Assembly (NCBI GenBank): GCA_946482345.1
Contig: CAMLRJ010000048.1
Coordinates: 1-12,183, forward strand
Reading direction: 5' to 3'
DNA: 12,183 nucleotides
Source of the DNA: an uncultured Cellvibrio sp.
GTDB lineage: Bacteria > Pseudomonadota > Gammaproteobacteria > Pseudomonadales > Cellvibrionaceae
Shown here: positions 1 through 5,851 of the stretch, one piece after another
How positions within the stretch are numbered: position 1 is the stretch's first letter
Layout of the letters: each line of letters starts with the position of its first letter
Program-made: the position numbers and the translations under genes
The notes under the pieces: generated by a model
The model's database searches: none
Told to the model about the DNA's origin: nothing
The model's input: only the letters and a program-made list of their open reading frames with translations

Positions 1-1
1 C

Positions 2-37
2 TTGCGTCTGGTCGCCAATATTCCCAAGGTGGGATAA
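2..37 (+). CDS. Possible 3' end of a convergent plus-strand gene (partial)
   Basis: Reading from base 2 on the plus strand gives LRLVANIPKVG and then a TAA stop at 35-37. The stop lies 9 nt before a hairpin with a T-tract that is oriented to terminate plus-strand transcription, which is the main reason to believe a gene ends here. Only eleven residues are visible, so the product cannot be recognised. A second plus-strand frame stops at 42-44 and is an alternative. The gene would be convergent with the T6SS operon. Confidence 0.35.
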   Translation: MRLVANIPKVG

Positions 38-46
38 CGCTTGATC

Positions 47-70
47 AAGAGGGGCTTCGCCCCTCTTTTG
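47..70 (+). terminator. Rho-independent terminator hairpin, oriented for the plus strand
   Basis: AAGAGGGGC (47-55) and GCCCCTCTT (59-67) form a perfect 9-bp GC-rich stem around a TTC loop. TTTTGTTTT follows on the plus strand, the classic layout of an intrinsic terminator for a gene entering from the left edge. Read on the minus strand the same stem is followed only by TT and then GATC, so the T6SS operon ending at 91 would get a hairpin without a proper U-tract. A 10-bp palindrome, CTTGATCAAG, at 40-49 overlaps the left arm. Confidence 0.75.
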
Positions 71-90
71 TTTTCAGCTTTTTACAAAAC

Positions 91-1056
91 CTATGAAGGA
101 AGGAACTCTATAGGGAAAGTGACTTTCACTGGCTCTACATTACCTGGACCAAAATTAAACAGTTTCACCCTTCCCAAAATTCGCTGCTCCAACCCTGGAT
201 TGTTTAATTCGCTGTGTAAAATTCTGACGCTGATGACCGAGCCGTCTGGTGCGATGTTAAGCTCCAATACCAACTTTCCTTTCAGACCCGGCGTATTTCG
301 TCTTTCACGATTGTAGATAGAAAAAAGACTGGATTTGTTTTGATCAAACACCATAGAAATCGCTTCTTCAGATCGAACATTACCGCTTCGTGCTGTTGAA
401 GGTTTAGCCGTTTTCCCAGCTGCTGCCACTTCACCTTTTTCATTTTCCTTAAACAGTGTTTGTTTCACATTGGCACGCTCCCTTGAACCCAATTGTGATG
501 TGCCCACTTGTGCAACATACTCAGCATCTTTTACCGCTTCTGTTGCTGCCGGTGTTGTACCCAACAAAGCATCTGTTGAGACATTGGCGACCGCTGTTGT
601 ACCGGATGATTCCGTCAAACCACCACGCACATTGGTATCAGCAGCAGATGAATCCAGCAAATCAGACAGCTCACTGCTCAGTGCAACCAAACCACTTTGA
701 GCAGCAGTATCACGCGCAACTTTTTCCTCTTGCGTTAAAGGTGCTTCCTCTTCTTCTACTTTTCTGACGACACTGGGTTTCACCTCTCTCACAACAGGTG
801 GTGGAGGCGGTGGCGGTGGTGTTACTTTTGGCGGCGGAGGTGGTGGCGGCTTGGGTTTTTCAGATAAATATTGCGCAACACGATCTGGAAGATCCGTAAC
901 GCGCTTGGTTTTTGGTGGCACTTTTATACTCGCAAGAATTAATGACAACACGAACGCTGCAATTAATACAAATATAAAAATGCTGTAGAAACGCCTATTG
1001 TCTCCCTGAGATTCCGGCGTCCATTGCAATGAAATGTTGCGATAGTTATTGTCCAC
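91..1056 (-). CDS. TonB-like energy transducer with AgmX/PglI-type C-terminal domain
   Basis: This 321-residue protein has the architecture of a TonB-type transducer. It has a short cytoplasmic N-terminus, one membrane anchor (about residues 24-44), a proline-rich spacer (about 70-87, two runs of consecutive prolines), a long Ala/Thr/Ser-rich linker, and a C-terminal domain (about 228-321) with GKLVLELNIAPDGSV and the NNPGLEQRIL...F.FG pattern typical of the AgmX/PglI C-terminal family. In known systems such proteins carry ExbB/ExbD motor force across the periplasm. I chose GTG at 1056, which overlaps exbD2 by 11 nt and has AAGGG 11 nt upstream. A TTG at 1080 would add eight residues but has no Shine-Dalgarno sequence. 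No ATG start is available before the final domain. It closes the operon. Its partner is unknown and no outer-membrane receptor gene is present. The family assignment is good; a T6SS role is inference from position. Confidence 0.85.
   Translation of the reverse strand: MDNNYRNISLQWTPESQGDNRRFYSIFIFVLIAAFVLSLILASIKVPPKTKRVTDLPDRVAQYLSEKPKPPPPPPPKVTPPPPPPPPVVREVKPSVVRKVEEEEAPLTQEEKVARDTAAQSGLVALSSELSDLLDSSAADTNVRGGLTESSGTTAVANVSTDALLGTTPAATEAVKDAEYVAQVGTSQLGSRERANVKQTLFKENEKGEVAAAGKTAKPSTARSGNVRSEEAISMVFDQNKSSLFSIYNRERRNTPGLKGKLVLELNIAPDGSVISVRILHSELNNPGLEQRILGRVKLFNFGPGNVEPVKVTFPIEFLPS
796..849 (-). repeat. Low-complexity polyproline-coding tract
   Basis: A run of CCN codons on the minus strand (GGN on the plus strand) encodes two blocks of consecutive prolines separated by Lys-Val-Thr, inside the TonB-like gene. 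Such stretches form stiff periplasm-spanning rods in TonB proteins. Translation would probably need elongation factor P, and the tract may vary in length through slippage or recombination. Confidence 0.7.
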
Positions 1057-1543
1057 TGCCAGCTTGTCCCTTGTTTTCAATTTGGGTTACTGCAAATGCA
1101 ATTTTTCGATAACTCACTTGCTGACATGTTTTCAACACTTTATCGACCACACTATAAGGCAAATTTTCATCTGCCATAATCGTCAGGGATTTTACTTTAT
1201 TACCTGTCGTATCCAACGCAGCCTGATATTCCAATTCCTGTTTCAATGTAGCAATCACGGGTTCCTGTTCGACTATATCTTTCAGCAATACAATCACTCG
1301 CCCATCCACCATAACTTCACGTTTGGTGACCATTACACTGACTGTTTCTTCCGGTGTTGTTTCGGCAATTGATTCTGGTAATGAGAGATCTTTTTTACTC
1401 GGCAACTGTTGACCGGATGAATTCACCAGCAGAAAAAAAACCAGAATAGTAAAAATATCCATCAAGGAAACAATATTGAGCGCAGCCGGTTTCAACATTT
1501 TGTTTCGCCGTTCTATTCTACGCGCGCGTCTGGATGTTTTCAT
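1046..1543 (-). CDS. ExbD/TolR-type proton-channel subunit 2 (retains the membrane Asp)
   Basis: This 165-residue protein has a very basic N-terminus (KTSRRARRIERRNK), one transmembrane helix (about residues 23-41) and a periplasmic ExbD/TolR fold. The helix carries LNIVSLMDIFTILVFFLL, in which Asp29 sits where ExbD and TolR have their essential protonatable aspartate. The C-terminal part (ENLPYSVVDKVLKTCQQV) matches the usual ExbD ending. The ATG at 1543 overlaps the stop of the preceding exbD as ATGA, and a strong GGAGG lies 10 nt upstream. It most likely assembles with the ExbB-like protein and the other ExbD into a proton-driven motor in the inner membrane. Two exbD genes side by side suggest a heterodimer inside the ExbB pentamer. 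The family is clear; the substrate or force target is not. Confidence 0.9.
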   Translation of the reverse strand: MKTSRRARRIERRNKMLKPAALNIVSLMDIFTILVFFLLVNSSGQQLPSKKDLSLPESIAETTPEETVSVMVTKREVMVDGRVIVLLKDIVEQEPVIATLKQELEYQAALDTTGNKVKSLTIMADENLPYSVVDKVLKTCQQVSYRKIAFAVTQIENKGQAGSGQ

Positions 1544-2067
1544 GGTTGGCTCGCCTCCGCCGGAACCGGCGTTTCTTCCGGAGCAACACCAACAGAAACA
1601 TTCGGAAACAATTCAACTTTTGTGGCTGTTGCAACCTGCAAAACATCTGCAGATTTCACATGATCCATAAGCTCAATTACCGTTTTGTATTTCACATTCC
1701 TGTCCAGCAACAAGCTGATGTTTTTTTCTTCTGGAAATCGCGATTTGATTTCCACCAACACTTTGGTAAATAAATCCCAATCGGTTTTGCCTGCCACATC
1801 ATAGTCAACAGATTTAATCAGCCCCAAATTGCCGTCCTGTATATGTAAACTGTCAGGGCGCACAACGATTTGCAGTTGAAGTTTAACCTGCTCATCTTCT
1901 TTCACCATGGCATCCAGTGCAGGCAAATGCAATTCCAGAATAGACATTTTTGAAAACACTGCGGTGATCAACAAAAAAGGGACGAGAACAACCATCAAGT
2001 TCAAAAATGCCGTGATATCCAGCTCGACCAGATCATGCAATGATTTTTTTTTGCGAACTGTCTTCAT
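1540..2067 (-). CDS. ExbD/TolR-type proton-channel subunit 1 (Asn at the proton site)
   Basis: This 175-residue protein has a basic N-terminus (KTVRKKK), one transmembrane helix (about 18-38) and a periplasmic domain ending in a Pro/Glu-rich tail. The helix reads LDITAFLNLMVVLVPFLL and aligns without gaps to LNIVSLMDIFTILVFFLL of the next gene. The protonatable Asp of ExbD is replaced here by Asn23, while Asp17 sits where the partner has Asn. Paired ExbD proteins with this LNLMVVLVPFLL-type helix are known in other proteobacterial Exb clusters, so it is probably a paralogous class and not a recent mutation. ATG at 2067 follows the exbB stop by 6 nt. The Asn suggests a structural or regulatory half of an ExbD heterodimer, which is inference. 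Confidence 0.88.
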   Translation of the reverse strand: MKTVRKKKSLHDLVELDITAFLNLMVVLVPFLLITAVFSKMSILELHLPALDAMVKEDEQVKLQLQIVVRPDSLHIQDGNLGLIKSVDYDVAGKTDWDLFTKVLVEIKSRFPEEKNISLLLDRNVKYKTVIELMDHVKSADVLQVATATKVELFPNVSVGVAPEETPVPAEASQP

Positions 2068-2073
2068 GAAAAA

Positions 2074-2712
2074 TTAACGCCCTGCATCATCATGATCAGC
2101 AATCAAATTGAGACATTTCATAGTCGCCATTTCGATATTATCAACCAGCTTTGCTGTTTTGGTCGTTAACCAGGAGTGAATAAGAATTAATGGAATTGCC
2201 GCAAGCAAACCCAAAGCAGTGGTGTTCATGGCGACTGAAATACTCGCAGAAAGACGATCTGCTTTTTCCGCAACACTGGCTTGTGCTACTGCATCGAACG
2301 CATCGATCAAACCAAAAATAGTTCCCAATAATCCAAGCAAGGTGGCTATGTTTGCGAGAGTCGCCAGATAATGCGTGCGTTGTTCCAATTCAGGTACAAC
2401 TTCCATAATCCCTTCTTCCATTGCCGATTCAATCAGTTCTCTTTTTGCGTTGGATTTTTTGCGCGACAAACCATAAGCAAGCACTCGAGCCAGAGGTGTC
2501 ATGCTATTTCCCAAGGCTTTGGTTGCACGATCAAAATCACTCGCCTGCAACATGGGTGTAATGCCTTTCCATATTTTATTGGTTTTATTTTGCGTCACGA
2601 CTATATAAATAAACCGTTCAATCGAAATGGCAATACCCATGGCAAACACTGCCAATATTGCATACATGTACGTCCCGCCGGCCTGAAAAAACGTAACCAA
2701 TTCCGCAACCAT
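2074..2712 (-). CDS. ExbB/TolQ/MotA-family proton-channel subunit
   Basis: This 212-residue inner-membrane protein has three predicted helices (about 14-38, 117-140, 157-181) and a cytoplasmic loop between the first two, the ExbB/TolQ layout. The family signatures are clear: LLGLLGTIFGLIDAF in helix 2 and ISVAMNTTALGLLAAIP in helix 3, including the conserved threonines that line the proton path in E. coli ExbB. The length fits short ExbB proteins. ATG at 2712 has GAGG 7 nt upstream, so the start is well supported. It is followed at once by two exbD genes and a TonB-like gene, forming a complete ExbB-ExbD-ExbD-TonB set. The presence of this motor directly behind T6SS ppkA is unusual. I infer it energises some envelope step, possibly independent of T6SS. 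Confidence 0.92.
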   Translation of the reverse strand: MVAELVTFFQAGGTYMYAILAVFAMGIAISIERFIYIVVTQNKTNKIWKGITPMLQASDFDRATKALGNSMTPLARVLAYGLSRKKSNAKRELIESAMEEGIMEVVPELEQRTHYLATLANIATLLGLLGTIFGLIDAFDAVAQASVAEKADRLSASISVAMNTTALGLLAAIPLILIHSWLTTKTAKLVDNIEMATMKCLNLIADHDDAGR

Positions 2713-2737
2713 GACCCACCCTCACTCATTAACTGTA

Positions 2738-2983
2738 TTAATCCAGACCCTGACGTATAGCCGGAGTCTCCACTTTTTGTTTGCTTGCCTTACGAAAATC
2801 CGGTTGAGTATCTGTCTCGCTATAATTTTCGTTGGCCTGCAGAATTTGTGCACCATTGTAGCCTTGATCAACTAAATCCAACAGCTGTTTTCTTCTCAGG
2901 CGATACGAATCAAATGACAGGATTCGATTGAAATATTCGCGAGATAAATTTCGCAATGATTCAGAATAATTAGCATCTTTCAT
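2738..2983 (-). CDS. Small hypothetical protein between ppkA and exbB
   Basis: I do not recognise this 81-residue protein. It has no signal peptide and no membrane segment. Residues 8-43 look helical and contain LSFDSYRLRRKQLLDLVDQG, which resembles short SHOCT-like helical motifs (a Tyr followed by charged residues and a Leu-rich helix). The C-terminal half (ENYSETDTQPDFRKASKQK) is polar and probably disordered. ATG at 2983 has GGGAA 7 nt upstream and lies 15 nt after the ppkA stop. The exbB start follows 25 nt after its own stop, so it is embedded in the operon. It could be a cytoplasmic adaptor between PpkA and the Exb module, but that is only a positional guess. Its coding status is supported by spacing, a plausible ribosome site and a normal amino-acid composition. 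Confidence 0.7.
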   Translation of the reverse strand: MKDANYSESLRNLSREYFNRILSFDSYRLRRKQLLDLVDQGYNGAQILQANENYSETDTQPDFRKASKQKVETPAIRQGLD

Positions 2984-2998
2984 TTATTGATTCCCGAT

Positions 2999-5839
2999 CT
3001 ACAGTTTTTCTATTTCTCTCAGAACCCTGAAGCCCGTAGCCGCATCGGGTTTTCCATTATGCGGATTCAAAACAGAAAGCGTGCAACTTTCCATCGCCGT
3101 TTCATAGGAACCGCCCGCCGCATAACTCACACCACCTGCACCACTCACCCACTCCTGAGCATTTCCTATGTGATTAACAAGTCCCCAATTATTTTGGGCA
3201 CCAATACCTATACCAAGTAATGCATTACCGCGTTGAATTCCACGGGAATTTAATTGACAATTTCGATTGGGGTCCAATTTATTGCTATTTGCTGTCGCTG
3301 CATAAACCCATTCAGCATTTGTTGGCAATCTATATTTGCGTCCTGTTTTTATACTCAACCAACGCAAATAAGCTGTCGCATCTGCGTAAGCAATATCGGT
3401 AATCGGAATTTGGTTATCCGATCCGGTTTTAGGCTTGCAGGATTTATTATCGCGACAAAAAATATTGAATTCTTCAATAGACACTTCATATTTGCCTATA
3501 GCAAACGCTTTGATTCTATCTTTTGCAGGAATTACGACTAACAAAGGCCCGTTGTCGCCACCAATAGGATCTCGACAACTGCCACGCATACCTTTGGCTC
3601 CCAAACCTGCCAGAGAAAGATCGCAGCTGTCTTTTTCCTGAATATTAATATTGGCGATCACTGCATTGCCCGGGAAAATTGCAATTGCCAATCTTTTATA
3701 TTCTTCCGCCCGTTTTGGAAAATTGACACCGACTTTGGCAATACAGCTGGCGAGAGAAGTGACCATTTTTGTTTCGTCTTTACGATAACGATTCAAATCC
3801 ACTTCCCGTAATTTCTTCACTGCAATATCCAGGTCACGCATATTCAATGCCGAACGACAAGCCAATTGTTCATTGACGTTTTGTAACGCCTGATCATAAC
3901 TGCTTCTTTGAACTTTAATGTTTTCTTCAGCGCGATTTTCTTCTTGTGCCTGCGCGATTTGTGATTGCTGTGCCTGTCGCGCCAATCGATTTTGTTCTTC
4001 TTCAGCAGCCCGTTTAAGCGCCTCAGCTTCCGCAGCCAACGCAATGGATTTTTTAAGTTCATCCAATGCCGCAAGCAAACGCTCGACCAATGCCAAATCA
4101 CCGGCGTATCGAGGTGCATTTGTTAACAAACGTTCAGCTAATTCTATTTCACGGGAGATAATCACCGCATCAATTTTTTCCAGATAGGCTGCATATATAA
4201 CGCCACGAATATCAACCAACCAGGAGTTATCTTTGCCAGCTAATTTTTCAATGGCCTGAACCTCAGACCATAAATCCTGCTCCCAAGCCTGATTGAATTC
4301 CAAAGTAGCGAGCAAATTTTTAATATTGGTTTGATGCTGCTCCATGCGTAATTTCAATTCAATTTCGTTGCGAAAATCATCCTCTGAATATATTCTTTCC
4401 TCCGGTTTGGAAAAATATAAATAACCAATAGTTCCTAACAGACCAATAACGACTAAAGACATTATCGCCGCTTTAACACCGGAGAAAGGTTTTTCAGTCA
4501 GCCCTTGCCAAAACTCTTCGACTGATTCAATACGGTCTTCGCGATTAAATGCCAAAGCTTTTTCAAGGATTTTCCATTGTTTGCGGGTGAATACATTTAA
4601 TCGACGCGGCTTTAATTTTTGACGAGCAGCTTCGTCTGCATGCACACGATTGAATGGGTGCTTGCCAGAGAAAATTTCATAGGCAACACAAGCCAGTGCA
4701 TAAATATCATCACGGGCATCCGGCGCTTTACCTTCCAACATTTCTTTACTGGCATAAGCCGGTGTCAGTGCTCCCAGATTTCCTGCATCAAACACTGTTT
4801 TGTCATCGCCCGGTAAATTGTCGTAAGACTCCGCTTTGGCAACCGCGCGAGCAATACCGAAGTCAAATACTTTTGATACGCCTTTGTTGGTAACAAAAAT
4901 ATTGCCCGGTTTGAAATCGGAGTGAACAATATTTTGTTCATGTGCATAAATTAACGCCGCAGAAATTCCTTCCAATATTCGCCAACCGTCTTCTTCCGGC
5001 AAACCGGTTGCGCGATATTGATAAATTAATTCATCCAGTGGTTTACCATCAAGAAATTCCATGGTCATAAATACACGATCACCATCCTTATCGAAATCGT
5101 ATACGTTTACTATGTTAGGGTGTGCAATTTGTTGTGTTTTGCGAGACTCACGCTGCAAAGCAATAAATGCTTCAGGATGCGATTTGAATTCTTCACTTAA
5201 TACTTTAATCGCAACATAAGGGTCGCGATCCTGTGCTTCTATTTTTAATAAATCTTTGGCTTTATAAACAATCCCCATGCCACCAGCGCCCAACATGTCT
5301 TCCAGTACAAATCGCCCTTTCAGAACAAGATGATCACCACTCTCTTTCAGATTTTTTATTAATGCAGCATTGGCTGCAGAAAGTGAATCAGGATTTTTTT
5401 TCGCAGGAAGCACACGAGTTGAAGGTGAAAATTGAGTTGCATCTTTGGGCGATGCTGTTTCACTGACAGGAATATTTTTTTGCGCATTCAGCAATCGATT
5501 TTTTTCCTGATCAGCTTTTGCTGCGTCAGGACGCGGATTAACATTAGCCGGATTGTTTGGTTTCGGCTGGGTAAACCGGGTTTTATCCGGATTCTCTTTA
5601 GGTGCAACGGCTTCAGTTGTTGGTTTAACCGGCTTTGATTCCGATTTTAATTCCGGCGTTGCCACTCTGGTTTTATCAACGAGTTGGGTTTTATCGACAA
5701 ACCATGTTTTATCTTCCGGTTCAATCGGTTTTTTCTGTTGCGATGGAGTTTCCACACGCGGCTTATCAGCACGTGACGGATCCAAACGCGTTTTATCGTC
5801 ACCTGGGTTGCCGCTATTTTTATTATCCGGAGTATCCAT
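2999..5839 (-). CDS. ppkA: T6SS Ser/Thr kinase PpkA with periplasmic FGE-sulfatase-type domain
   Basis: This 946-residue protein is the kinase of the T6SS threonine-phosphorylation pathway. Residues 1-150 are disordered and carry five DKT motifs (Thr 17, 45, 51, 57, 87). The kinase domain spans about 172-448: glycine loop GAGGMGIVY (184-192), Lys212, HSDFKPGN (306-313), DFG (326-328) and TPAYASKEM (359-367). The catalytic-loop Arg of HRD is Ser307, making it a non-RD kinase. The activation segment holds GDDKTVFDAG. One membrane helix lies at 457-476. An Ala/Glu-rich helical region (about 590-645) follows, and then an FGE-sulfatase domain (about 755-946) with YRLPTNAEWVYA, GNAQEWV, AAGGSY and GFRVL. 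Eight of nine cysteines lie after the membrane helix, consistent with an oxidising periplasm. ATG at 5839 starts 12 nt after the pppA stop. Position after tagF and pppA matches HSI-I. Kinase identity is firm; the role of the FGE-like part (sensor) is inferred. Confidence 0.95.
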   Translation of the reverse strand: MDTPDNKNSGNPGDDKTRLDPSRADKPRVETPSQQKKPIEPEDKTWFVDKTQLVDKTRVATPELKSESKPVKPTTEAVAPKENPDKTRFTQPKPNNPANVNPRPDAAKADQEKNRLLNAQKNIPVSETASPKDATQFSPSTRVLPAKKNPDSLSAANAALIKNLKESGDHLVLKGRFVLEDMLGAGGMGIVYKAKDLLKIEAQDRDPYVAIKVLSEEFKSHPEAFIALQRESRKTQQIAHPNIVNVYDFDKDGDRVFMTMEFLDGKPLDELIYQYRATGLPEEDGWRILEGISAALIYAHEQNIVHSDFKPGNIFVTNKGVSKVFDFGIARAVAKAESYDNLPGDDKTVFDAGNLGALTPAYASKEMLEGKAPDARDDIYALACVAYEIFSGKHPFNRVHADEAARQKLKPRRLNVFTRKQWKILEKALAFNREDRIESVEEFWQGLTEKPFSGVKAAIMSLVVIGLLGTIGYLYFSKPEERIYSEDDFRNEIELKLRMEQHQTNIKNLLATLEFNQAWEQDLWSEVQAIEKLAGKDNSWLVDIRGVIYAAYLEKIDAVIISREIELAERLLTNAPRYAGDLALVERLLAALDELKKSIALAAEAEALKRAAEEEQNRLARQAQQSQIAQAQEENRAEENIKVQRSSYDQALQNVNEQLACRSALNMRDLDIAVKKLREVDLNRYRKDETKMVTSLASCIAKVGVNFPKRAEEYKRLAIAIFPGNAVIANINIQEKDSCDLSLAGLGAKGMRGSCRDPIGGDNGPLLVVIPAKDRIKAFAIGKYEVSIEEFNIFCRDNKSCKPKTGSDNQIPITDIAYADATAYLRWLSIKTGRKYRLPTNAEWVYAATANSNKLDPNRNCQLNSRGIQRGNALLGIGIGAQNNWGLVNHIGNAQEWVSGAGGVSYAAGGSYETAMESCTLSVLNPHNGKPDAATGFRVLREIEKL

Positions 5840-5851
5840 ATCAGATCACTG

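Noticed and set aside
796..849. GGN-rich tract considered as a non-coding tandem repeat or CRISPR-like array
   Set aside because: It is the codon pattern of proline runs inside a continuous reading frame, with no spacers and no repeated unit longer than a codon.
1046..1080. TTG start at 1080 for the TonB-like gene
   Set aside because: There is no Shine-Dalgarno sequence upstream and it would give a 35-nt overlap with exbD2. GTG at 1056 has a plausible ribosome site and a shorter overlap.
2371..2760. Open plus-strand frame of 129 codons opposite exbB
   Set aside because: The translation is rich in Cys, His, Phe and Asn with no motif, as expected from the reverse strand of a membrane-protein gene.
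3002..3592. C-terminal PpkA domain considered as a separate sulfatase-modifying enzyme gene
   Set aside because: The reading frame is continuous with the kinase through a membrane helix, no internal start with a ribosome site stands out, and the usual catalytic cysteine pair is not seen.
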